A stretch of 7,069 nucleotides of DNA from an uncultured Bacteroidota bacterium (GTDB lineage Bacteria; Bacteroidota; Bacteroidia; Bacteroidales; SZUA-534): contig CALABN010000238.1 of assembly GCA_937885735.1 (NCBI GenBank), positions 1-7,069 of the forward strand, in the 5' to 3' direction. A model generated the notes under the pieces. The model worked only from the letters and a program-made list of their open reading frames with translations. It made no database searches and was not told the origin of the DNA. Position numbers and translations under genes: made by a program. Each line of letters begins with the position of its first letter. The first letter of the stretch is position 1. Shown one piece after another: positions 1 through 6,898 of this stretch.

Positions 1-819
1 CACGAATGCTACCTGGCTGACTATGAACGTTGGGACGACATCATCAACATAAACAGGGAAAAACACGGGCCAACGTATCTGATAAGTTACACCAACCTGG
101 CATTGGCACAACAAGGCAAATTGCTCGACCAAATGTTTTTGTTTGAACAGCAACTGCCCGTCCAGCAAACCGACATAAAGAAAGTGTCGAACGCCATTCT
201 GCGAATGACAAGCCAAATTTACCACCACTGTGGATATGTGGCAGGAACACGAAAATCAGCATTCAACAGCAACCTTATAACACCTGGTGGCATTGAGCCT
301 CACGATATGTTGCACCTGCTTATGGCCGACAAGTCGATTGGTTCAAAAGATGCGTGCGAAAAATACGCCAATCTTCTGTCAAAGACGCTATTCTACTCAA
401 ATTCAGCAAAAAGCGCTCTTAATGCGAACGCCGTCAACCTTTCTGAAAGCAACAATTTCTGCGAGATTCACGGGCTTGGCTATGACCTTGAGCAAATAGC
501 AAATGCCAATCCTCAAAACGAGATTGCAAAGCAATTCAACCTGGCATACCTTCTTCTTTCCGCAGACAAACAGAGAATTCTGGACTACTTTGGCAACAAG
601 CCTGCCAACGAGCCTGTCCACCGACGTATCCAGGAAGCCTGCACCGTAATGTTCAGTGCCGACGAATGCAGGTCAATGGGTGTTGACGAGGAAGTCATCA
701 ACGATTTCGAGAAACTGAAAAAAGGACAAAAAATCAATGGTTTCGACAGCAGTTACTGGTTTTACATTGCTTACCTGAACATCAACATAAAGACAGACCC
801 GAAAAATTCTCTCAAATAA
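1..819 (+). CDS. C-terminal part of a DUF6057-like protein (5' end outside window)
   Basis: The reading frame is open from the first base, so the gene starts upstream; 272 codons and a TAA stop are visible. A TTG near position 103 is internal and should not be taken as a start. The visible part has no membrane segment and looks soluble and helical, with TPR-like spacing of aromatic and small residues (for example YTNLALAQQGKLLDQMF near residues 30-46). From memory, this resembles the C-terminal half of the Bacteroidetes family DUF6057, whose members have several N-terminal membrane helices and a helical-repeat tail; the helices would lie outside the window. The biochemical role is unknown. 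The stop codon is 15 bp before the lipoprotein gene on the same strand, which suggests one transcript and perhaps a shared envelope function. That this is a real gene is secure; the family name is moderate. Confidence 0.8.
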   Translation, partial: HECYLADYERWDDIININREKHGPTYLISYTNLALAQQGKLLDQMFLFEQQLPVQQTDIKKVSNAILRMTSQIYHHCGYVAGTRKSAFNSNLITPGGIEPHDMLHLLMADKSIGSKDACEKYANLLSKTLFYSNSAKSALNANAVNLSESNNFCEIHGLGYDLEQIANANPQNEIAKQFNLAYLLLSADKQRILDYFGNKPANEPVHRRIQEACTVMFSADECRSMGVDEEVINDFEKLKKGQKINGFDSSYWFYIAYLNINIKTDPKNSLK

Positions 820-834
820 TTTGAACACAAAACA

Positions 835-2280
835 ATGAAACACACCATACTTACATTGCTGACAATTGTCGTTCTTGCATCTTGCTCAACTAAAATCGAC
901 AATCTGCAACCGACAGGCACCGACATAGCCATCTTCCCTGATTACAAAAATGTTACAGCACCCTGCAACATCGCCCCGCTGAACTTCACTGTCACCGATT
1001 CGGCAAAAGCCGATGCCGTTATCATCTCGGCTAACGGCGACTCAATTATCTGCAAGATGAACGGATTCAATTCCGACATCAGCGTGAAGCAATGGCGCAA
1101 ATTCATAGCCGACAAGGCTTCCGCAACACTGACATTCACCGTTTGCCACCGTGAGAACGGCAAATGGCTTTCTTACAAACCATTTAGCGTCACATTGTCA
1201 AGCGATTCAATCAACAACACACTGGTTTACAGACTTATTGCCCCTGGCTACGAAATTTGGAACCGTATGGGCATCTACCAACGCAACATTGAAACATACG
1301 ATGAAAAGCCGATATTCGAGAACCGCTATGAGCGAGGCAATTGCGTAAACTGCCACTCATTCTGTCTGAACAATTCCGAAAAGATGATGATGCACGTAAG
1401 GTCTGGATTTGCAGGAACATACACGTTCATCGACGGCAAGACAGGTATGGTTGACGGCGATTTCAGCCAGTTTGTGGCAAAGCCGACTTATCCATACTGG
1501 CACCCTAACGGCAAATTCATAGCCTACTCACTGAACAAGATTTTTCAGGATTTTCACACTGCCGACTCAAACATAATTGAGGTTTACGACGACATTTCAG
1601 ACGTGATTGTGTACAATCTTGAAAGCAAGGACATCATCAGTTCACCACTGACCTGCTCCGACAAGGCGTTTGAGACTTTTCCGTGCTTTGCGCCCAACGG
1701 TTCCGAACTCTACTTCTGCTCGGCATCGGCCTTCGACTCTGTGAAATGGAACTACAAAAACGCGAAATACAACATCTGCAAAGTTGGCTTTGATGCCGAA
1801 AAACAGATATTCGGCAACACAATCGACACCATTGTAGATGCCAAAAGCAAAGGCAAAAGCGCGTCGTTTCCACGCATATCGCCAAACGGACGTTTCCTGC
1901 TCTACACATTGAGCGACTACGGCAACTTCAGCATCTGGCACAACGAGGCCAATCTGCATATGATTGACCTTTCGACTGGCGACAGCATCGACATTGAAAA
2001 TATAAACAGTTCAAGAACTGAAAGTTACCATTCCTGGTCGAGCAATTCGCATTGGATAGTGTTCAGTTCAAGGCGCATCGACGGGCTCTACACCCGACTT
2101 TACTTTGCCCACGTCGACGACAACGGCAACACGTCGAAGCCCGTGCTACTGCCTCAACGCAATCCGCTTGAATACTACCTCAACCAGTTCAACTCATACA
2201 ACATTCCCGAACTGGTAAAATCGGAAGTTGAAATGTCGGCTTACGAGACCGACAAGAAAATCAGGTCTATGGCGAAATAA
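835..2280 (+). CDS. PD40/TolB-like beta-propeller lipoprotein with one c-type haem motif
   Basis: This is a 481-residue exported protein. Residues 1-17 form a lipoprotein signal peptide: a Lys, a hydrophobic core, then the lipobox VLASC with Cys17 as the lipidated residue. After a beta-rich N-terminal domain (about 30-140) comes RGNCVNCHSFC, whose CVNCH (170-174) is a CxxCH c-type haem attachment motif. It is followed by Cys177 and MMMH (184-187), where a Met or His187 could be a distal iron ligand. The C-terminal 270 residues carry TolB/PD40-type blade motifs: YPYWHPNGKF at 219, FPCFAPNG at 282, SFPRISPNGRF at 344 and SYHSWSSNSHW at 397. Proteins of this build are common in Bacteroidetes, but I know of no established function; a periplasmic or surface electron-transfer or sensing role is inference. 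It lies 15 bp behind the DUF6057-like gene. The start at 835 is supported by the signal peptide that follows it directly. Confidence 0.88.
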   Translation: MKHTILTLLTIVVLASCSTKIDNLQPTGTDIAIFPDYKNVTAPCNIAPLNFTVTDSAKADAVIISANGDSIICKMNGFNSDISVKQWRKFIADKASATLTFTVCHRENGKWLSYKPFSVTLSSDSINNTLVYRLIAPGYEIWNRMGIYQRNIETYDEKPIFENRYERGNCVNCHSFCLNNSEKMMMHVRSGFAGTYTFIDGKTGMVDGDFSQFVAKPTYPYWHPNGKFIAYSLNKIFQDFHTADSNIIEVYDDISDVIVYNLESKDIISSPLTCSDKAFETFPCFAPNGSELYFCSASAFDSVKWNYKNAKYNICKVGFDAEKQIFGNTIDTIVDAKSKGKSASFPRISPNGRFLLYTLSDYGNFSIWHNEANLHMIDLSTGDSIDIENINSSRTESYHSWSSNSHWIVFSSRRIDGLYTRLYFAHVDDNGNTSKPVLLPQRNPLEYYLNQFNSYNIPELVKSEVEMSAYETDKKIRSMAK

Positions 2281-2339
2281 TTCAGCATCAAGAGGTTGAC
2301 ATCGAGTAACGTATTTCAGCCCTCACCATACCACACCTT

Positions 2340-2436
2340 ATTCCGAAATTATTATAATATTTTCGGATTACATTCCAAATTTCTTATAATATTTTCGGAT
2401 TACATTCCGAATTTCTTATAATATTTTTGGATTTAC
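2340..2436. repeat. Three tandem 32-33 bp units with internal dyad symmetry
   Basis: Three head-to-tail copies lie at 2340-2371, 2372-2403 and 2404-2436; the third has one extra T. Each runs from ATTCCGAAAT or a variant, through TTATAATATTTT, to CGGATTAC. Copy 1 contains a 26-bp palindrome with a single mismatched pair (2342-2367): arms TCCGAAA and TTTCGGA around the perfect 10-mer TATTATAATA. Copies 2 and 3 keep the arms less well. A second dyad, TTCGGA-6 bp-TCCGAA, is formed across the junction of copies 2 and 3. The cluster lies directly upstream of the ATPase promoter, and the third copy supplies the TTTG of its -33 element. Binding sites for a regulator are the likeliest reading; an AT-rich terminator for the upstream gene pair is possible but the stems are weak. 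Confidence 0.85.
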
Positions 2437-2457
2437 ATTAAAACAGCACTAACTTTG
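2426..2457 (+). promoter_or_regulatory. Bacteroidetes-type promoter of the ATPase gene
   Basis: TTTG at 2426-2429 and TAACTTTG at 2450-2457 are separated by 20 bp, matching the Bacteroidetes sigma-factor consensus TTTG-N19-21-TAnnTTTG. The expected transcription start is about 2462-2465, which leaves a leader of roughly 15 nt before the ATG at 2479. The -33 element lies inside the third 32-bp repeat, so a protein bound there would compete or cooperate with RNA polymerase. Confidence 0.7.
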
Positions 2458-2478
2458 CAAGTATTAAAAGATGTCAAT

Positions 2479-3606
2479 ATGATTGAAAGGTTAGCAAGCG
2501 AATCAATAAACAAAGTTCTCGACAAAGGCAAGGCCTGTATCATAATGGGGGCTCGACAGGTTGGCAAATCGACATTGCTGAAACAGATGTTCGGCAACAG
2601 AACCGACGTGCTATGGCTCAACGGCGACGAATATGACGTGCGCCAGATGTTTGAAAGCATAACTTCGACCAGGTTAAGGTCAATAATCGGGAACAACAAA
2701 ATTGTGATAATTGACGAAGCGCAGAGAATACCCGACATAGGGCTGAAACTCAAACTCATAACCGACCAAATAAACGACGTCAGGCTCATAGCCACTGGCA
2801 GTTCATCGTTCGAATTGGCATCAAAAGTCAACGAATCGCTTTCGGGTCGCAAACGAGAATTGCAAATGTTCCCGCTGACCTTTCGGGAAATGACAAATCA
2901 TACAAGCCTGATAGAAGAATTGAGAATGTTGCCTCACCGACTTGTATTTGGCTACTATCCCGAAGTGGTGGCCAACGCAGGCGACGAACGAGACATACTT
3001 AAAGAACTGATTGGCAGTTATCTGTATAAAGACGTACTGGAACTCGAATCGATAAAAAAGTCCGACAAGATTATTCGTCTGCTACAGGCATTGGCACTAC
3101 AAATTGGCTCACAAGTATCGTACAACGAGATTGGACGTATGATTGAATTCGACAGCAAGACTGTTGAGAAATACATTGACATACTTGAAAAGTGCTATAT
3201 CGTATTCCGACTTCCCTCATACGCACGCAATCTGCGCAATGAACTGAAAGCCAGCCGAAAAGTTTATTTCTACGATTTGGGCATTCGCAATGCGCTGATA
3301 TCGAACTTCAACCCAATAGAAATGCGCAGTCAGTCTGAAATTGGCGGAATGTGGGAAAATTTCGTGATATCGGAACGAATGAAATTCAACGCAATAAACG
3401 GGAACGATGCCAGAATGTACTTTTGGCGGACTCAACAGCAGAACGAGATTGACCTTATAGAAGACAATGTCGGGGAAATATCGGCGTATGAATTCAAATG
3501 GAACCCGAAGGCAAAGGTGCAAAGTACAAAGACATTCCTGAATGCATATCCCGAAGCATCTTTTAAAGTGGTGTCGCCCGAAAACATTGACACTTTCTTG
3601 ATTTAG
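2479..3606 (+). CDS. AAA_14/DUF4143 family ATPase
   Basis: This 375-residue protein has the standard build and about the usual length of the AAA_14-DUF4143 family. The Walker A motif is GARQVGKST (24-32), Walker B is IVIIDEAQR (75-83), and the sensor-like ATGSSSFEL follows (105-113). A winged-helix-like segment lies at about 200-255 (SYNEIGRMIEFDSKTVEKYI). The C-terminal DUF4143 part keeps a PD-(D/E)XK-like pattern: Asp325 in NEIDLI, then Glu338 and Lys340 in YEFKW. ATP binding is well supported; the substrate and cellular role are not known for the family, and nuclease activity is only suggested by the motif. I chose the ATG at 2479 because the in-frame TTG at 2455 lies within the promoter -7 element and upstream of the predicted transcript. 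The gene has its own promoter and no same-family partner nearby, so it looks monocistronic and may be a mobile accessory gene. Confidence 0.9.
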   Translation: MIERLASESINKVLDKGKACIIMGARQVGKSTLLKQMFGNRTDVLWLNGDEYDVRQMFESITSTRLRSIIGNNKIVIIDEAQRIPDIGLKLKLITDQINDVRLIATGSSSFELASKVNESLSGRKRELQMFPLTFREMTNHTSLIEELRMLPHRLVFGYYPEVVANAGDERDILKELIGSYLYKDVLELESIKKSDKIIRLLQALALQIGSQVSYNEIGRMIEFDSKTVEKYIDILEKCYIVFRLPSYARNLRNELKASRKVYFYDLGIRNALISNFNPIEMRSQSEIGGMWENFVISERMKFNAINGNDARMYFWRTQQQNEIDLIEDNVGEISAYEFKWNPKAKVQSTKTFLNAYPEASFKVVSPENIDTFLI

Positions 3607-3651
3607 AGGCTAATGGCAAACAAAAGTCTTTCATTCACACATATTCGGCAT

Positions 3652-3664
3652 CAATATAATATTG
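3652..3664. repeat. 13-bp perfect palindrome upstream of the Pho-box-like repeats
   Basis: CAATATAATATTG is a perfect inverted repeat with 6-bp arms around one central A. Its last bases overlap the first heptamer of the 11-bp repeat array. It could be a separate operator half or a chance result of AT-rich sequence. Confidence 0.4.
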
Positions 3665-3712
3665 TAACAAGATTGTAACATCCGTGTAATACGCGTGTAA
3701 TATGCCCATAAT
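3662..3712 (+). promoter_or_regulatory. Pho-box-like operator: five heptamers with exact 11-bp period
   Basis: Heptamers start at 3662 (TTGTAAC), 3673 (TTGTAAC), 3684 (GTGTAAT), 3695 (GTGTAAT) and 3706 (CCATAAT), always 11 bp apart; the last is degenerate. PhoB-family regulators bind direct repeats of 7 bp conserved plus 4 bp spacer, with an E. coli half-site near CTGTCAT; these units share TGT and the A at position 6, and the GTGTAAT units also share the final T. The array lies directly upstream of a Na/Pi cotransporter gene, and a PhoB-type regulator is encoded at the right edge of the window. The spacing is seen directly; binding by that regulator is inference. Confidence 0.72.
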
Positions 3713-3719
3713 ACATTCG
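3712..3719 (+). promoter_or_regulatory. Candidate -7 element of the Na/Pi cotransporter promoter
   Basis: TACATTCG differs at one position from the Bacteroidetes -7 consensus TAnnTTTG. No TTTG is seen about 20 bp upstream; that position is occupied by the 11-bp repeat array, as expected for an activator-dependent promoter. Transcription would begin near 3725, about 15 nt before the start codon. Confidence 0.45.
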
Positions 3720-3740
3720 CGCCAGATATTTGGATAACGA

Positions 3741-5450
3741 ATGTATATGGATTTCACAATCAACATTTTCTCACTTATCGGTTCCTTGGCATTATTCCTT
3801 TTCGGAATGAAGACAATGTCGGAAGGGCTCGAAAAATTTGCAGGCGAACGCTTGCGCAACATCCTTTCAGCAATGACAAAAAACCGCGTTATGGGCGTGC
3901 TGACAGGCATTCTGATTACTGCACTCATTCAATCATCGTCGGCCACAACAGTAATGGTTGTCAGTTTTGTAAATGCAGGATTGATGACATTGGCTCAATC
4001 AATAGGCGTAATTATGGGCGCCAACATTGGAACAACCGTGACTGCTTGGATTATATCTGCAATCGCATTCAAAGTCAAAATAGCCGAATTCGCAATTCCT
4101 TTGCTGGCAATTGGAATGCCTTTTTTGTTCAGTAAAAAAGGAAATCGGAAAAATATTGGCGAATTCATATTTGGTTTCTCATTCCTCTTTTTGGGATTGT
4201 GGTATCTTCAAGAGACAGCCACTGCAATGCACATCGGCGACATGGTGGCTGGAATGCTTGTACACGTACCTTGCGATTCATTTTTTACAATCATTCTCTT
4301 TGTCATAGTCGGCGCAATAGTCACTATGATAGTACAAGCATCGGCGGCGACAATGGCCATTACGTTGATGCTCTTCGATATGAACATACAAGGATTCGGA
4401 TTCGAGCAGGCAGCCGCCTTGGCTATGGGCCAGAACATAGGCACTACAATAACCGCATTTATGGCATCTCTTACAGCCAACACGCAGGCCAAAAGAGCCG
4501 CACTTGCGCATATGTTTTTCAATGTTTTCGGCGTTGTTGTAGTGCTAATTGCATTCTATCCTGCTTGTAATGCAGTCAGTTGGTTCGTAGATAATTGTAT
4601 GGGAGGTGGCAACGATTTGTACAAGTTGTCGGCATTCCACACTGCATTTAATGTTGTAAACACAATATTGCTTATAGGTTTCGTAAAACAGATTGAAACA
4701 TTTGTCTGCAAGGTGCTTCCTATGAAGGAACAGGAAGAAGACCACAAACTGAAATTCATATCAGGCGGACTCCTTTCAACTGCAGAATTAAGCATAATGG
4801 AAGCACAAAAGGAAATCCACAGTTTTGCAGAGCGATGCAAAAAAATGTTCGGGTTCATTGACGAACTGATGCACACTGAAGACGAGTCGGCATTCAACAA
4901 GCTATTTTCCCGAATAGAAAAATATGAGAGCATCACCGACAATATGGAAACTGAAATTGCCAGTTACCTGAACAAGGTGAGCGAAGGCCGACTTTCCACC
5001 GCATCAAAAACACAAATCCAGAAAATGCTACGACAGATTGGCGAACTTGAATCAATTGGCGACTCGGTTTACAACCTTGGTCGGACGCTAAACCGACACA
5101 GATTGCACAGCAAGGAAAAATTCACTTCAGGACAAACTCTACGTATGAAGACGATGCTTGAACTAGTGAACGGTGCTTTGGACGAAATGCTCAAACACAT
5201 TGACAATACAACGACAAAGTCCAACACAAGCAAATCATTCAATATTGAAAACGAGATAAACAACTATCGCACACAACTTAAAAACCAAAATCTGAATGAC
5301 GTGAATTCTGGAATTTACGGATACCAGCTTGGCGTGTTCTATGTTGATTTCATCTCTGAATGCGAGAAACTTGGCGACTATGTAATGAACGTGATTCAGG
5401 CTGGGAAGGGGTTAAACAACGACTATGACGAAATGCAGATTGGCGAATAA
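3741..5450 (+). CDS. Na+/phosphate cotransporter (NptA/PF02690 type) with C-terminal PhoU-like domain
   Basis: This 569-residue inner-membrane protein is predicted to import phosphate driven by sodium. The membrane part (about 1-330) holds two inverted Na_Pi_cotrans repeats. Repeat 1 has ALIQSSSATT (QSSSA at 64-68) and GANIGTT (93-99). Repeat 2 has TMIVQASAAT (199-203) and GQNIGTT (230-236). The QSSS motif lines the substrate site in this family; the second copy here reads QASA, a departure from the classical form. Residues about 340-560 are a PhoU-like helical domain with acidic motifs (EKYESITDNME, ISECEKLGDYV). ATGs at 3741 and 3747 are both possible starts; the first is used, and the choice changes two residues. 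A Pho-box-like array lies immediately upstream, and the convergent kinase gene ends 2 bp beyond the stop. Together these support phosphate-controlled expression. Confidence 0.93.
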   Translation: MYMDFTINIFSLIGSLALFLFGMKTMSEGLEKFAGERLRNILSAMTKNRVMGVLTGILITALIQSSSATTVMVVSFVNAGLMTLAQSIGVIMGANIGTTVTAWIISAIAFKVKIAEFAIPLLAIGMPFLFSKKGNRKNIGEFIFGFSFLFLGLWYLQETATAMHIGDMVAGMLVHVPCDSFFTIILFVIVGAIVTMIVQASAATMAITLMLFDMNIQGFGFEQAAALAMGQNIGTTITAFMASLTANTQAKRAALAHMFFNVFGVVVVLIAFYPACNAVSWFVDNCMGGGNDLYKLSAFHTAFNVVNTILLIGFVKQIETFVCKVLPMKEQEEDHKLKFISGGLLSTAELSIMEAQKEIHSFAERCKKMFGFIDELMHTEDESAFNKLFSRIEKYESITDNMETEIASYLNKVSEGRLSTASKTQIQKMLRQIGELESIGDSVYNLGRTLNRHRLHSKEKFTSGQTLRMKTMLELVNGALDEMLKHIDNTTTKSNTSKSFNIENEINNYRTQLKNQNLNDVNSGIYGYQLGVFYVDFISECEKLGDYVMNVIQAGKGLNNDYDEMQIGE

Positions 5451-5452
5451 CG

Positions 5453-6898
5453 CTAAAATCTTGCCAGTGTAAATCTTATAGTCAAGCCACCGCCAGGCGT
5501 CTGTTCAGCCACAACATTGCCACCGTGGACAGCGACAGCATTTTTCACAATGGCCAATCCCAAACCTGTACCGCCCAACATACGAGAACGTCCTTTATCA
5601 ACACGGTAAAAACGCTCAAAAATATGCTCCAAATGTTGTGGTTCTATACCTTGTCCGTTGTCACTCACAACAAATTCATACGAATGCATTCCCTCCTTTT
5701 CAAACTCGGCACATTCTATTTTGAGCAGAGTTGCACCTGTGGCATAGGCAATGGCATTGTCAATGATATTCCTAAAGATGCTATATACAAGGCTTTGGTC
5801 GCCTGCCACTTCAATTTGTTCGGGCAAGTTAAGCGAAACTCCTATACCCTTTCCGTGCAATTGAAGTTCAGTGTCATCAAGCACATTATGTATGACCGAC
5901 AACACGTCAACCTGTCGATATTCCTGACGTAAGGCAGACTGGTTGTCTTCCAAATCGTCAAGTTTTGTCAAAGTGCTCATATCTAGCAAAAGATTGTTCA
6001 TACGCTCACTTTGCGCATAGCAACGTTCGAGGGAATGCTGTCGCTTGTCTGCTGGCATATCGGGATTTTCAATAATGCTTTCCAAATAGCCGTGTATGCT
6101 TGATGCAGGCGTCTTTAGTTCGTGGGCGGAATTTTGTGTAAGTTGACGCTTTATGCGCACCTTGTCTTGTTCCGAATGGCGCAATTTCCAATACAGCATA
6201 ATAATCGTATGGCTAATATCACCCAACTCGTCATCAGGCAGACGTTTTTCCAGTTCTTGGTCAAGTTCCTCGCCATTTTCAGCCCTGACTGCAAACTTTC
6301 GCAAATAGCCAATGTGTCGGCTAATGCGATGAGTGCTCCAATAAAGTGCGACGCCCAACAACAAGGTAAGTGCAATGGCAAAATAAATATAAGTGTTGTC
6401 CGCCTGCAGTGAGCGAGTCAACTCGGCAGAATAAGGCACAGCAGTCCTGACAATGACATCACCGAATCGGGTTGCGGAATAAAAATATGTTTCGTGAGTT
6501 GATGCAGAAATACGCTTTATGTCATAGCCATTGCCCTCATTCCACGCCTGCCGAATTTCAGAACGTTGAAGGTGATTCTCGAGCGAATCGACGTTGGCGT
6601 CATAACTATCCATCAAGACACAGCCGTTTTTGTCGATGACCGTCACACGGATTCCTTTCAAATTGTGCCTCGCGACATAATCATCAAACAAACGGTTATT
6701 TAGCAGGCTGTCAGCACCCAACGTCTGCACCATTTCATAATTGTACATCTGAATACGGGAATGCAGAATGTCTATCTTGTATTCCTTTTCGCGACGGTAC
6801 TGATAAACACTGAAGCACACGACAAAGAGCAAAAACACCCCGCCAATGCTCACCAAAAGGTTCTTTTGAAACGATTTACATCTCAAAGCAGTAGCCAT
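5453..6898 (-). CDS. PhoR-like membrane sensor histidine kinase
   Basis: The product is 481 residues. It has a short basic N-terminus, membrane helix 1 (about 13-34), a periplasmic domain (35-168), membrane helix 2 (about 169-188), a HAMP-like linker (190-245), a HisKA domain with NSAHELKTP (His259 is the phosphoacceptor) and a HATPase domain. ATP-site motifs are FRNIIDNA (375-382), DNGQG (413-417), FERF (427-430) and GGTGLGLAI (442-450); all look functional. The periplasmic VTVIDKNGCVLMDS and the NHLQRSEIRQA/TYFYSA pattern resemble PhoR-type PAS-like sensing domains. It overlaps the upstream regulator gene by 23 bp, so the two are probably co-transcribed and translationally coupled. The ATG at 6898 is preferred; an in-frame GTG at 6907 would add three residues. 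A phosphate role is inferred from the neighbouring transporter and repeat array; another envelope signal is possible. Confidence 0.92.
   Translation of the reverse strand: MATALRCKSFQKNLLVSIGGVFLLFVVCFSVYQYRREKEYKIDILHSRIQMYNYEMVQTLGADSLLNNRLFDDYVARHNLKGIRVTVIDKNGCVLMDSYDANVDSLENHLQRSEIRQAWNEGNGYDIKRISASTHETYFYSATRFGDVIVRTAVPYSAELTRSLQADNTYIYFAIALTLLLGVALYWSTHRISRHIGYLRKFAVRAENGEELDQELEKRLPDDELGDISHTIIMLYWKLRHSEQDKVRIKRQLTQNSAHELKTPASSIHGYLESIIENPDMPADKRQHSLERCYAQSERMNNLLLDMSTLTKLDDLEDNQSALRQEYRQVDVLSVIHNVLDDTELQLHGKGIGVSLNLPEQIEVAGDQSLVYSIFRNIIDNAIAYATGATLLKIECAEFEKEGMHSYEFVVSDNGQGIEPQHLEHIFERFYRVDKGRSRMLGGTGLGLAIVKNAVAVHGGNVVAEQTPGGGLTIRFTLARF

Noticed and set aside
103..105. TTG at 103 as the start of the first gene
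   Set aside because: The frame is open to base 1 and the residues before 103 continue the same conserved pattern, so the gene simply begins outside the window.
1637..1959. Minus-strand open frames of about 90-105 codons inside the lipoprotein gene
   Set aside because: They are cysteine- and arginine-rich shadow translations of a well-supported plus-strand gene, with no domain pattern.
2340..2436. CRISPR array
   Set aside because: The 32-bp units are directly contiguous with no unique spacers between them, and no cas gene is present.
2455..2478. TTG start at 2455 for the ATPase, adding eight residues
   Set aside because: The TTG is part of the TAACTTTG promoter element and lies upstream of the expected transcription start; the ATG at 2479 gives the normal family N-terminus.
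2433..2852. 139-codon minus-strand frame opposite the ATPase start
   Set aside because: It is antisense to the Walker A and B coding region, low in complexity and has no recognisable motif.
3607..3660. Rho-independent terminator after the ATPase gene
   Set aside because: No GC-rich stem followed by a T-run is present; only the short AT-rich palindrome at 3652-3664 is seen.
5525..5932. 135-codon plus-strand frame inside the kinase gene
   Set aside because: It is antisense to the conserved HATPase domain and has no start context or domain of its own.
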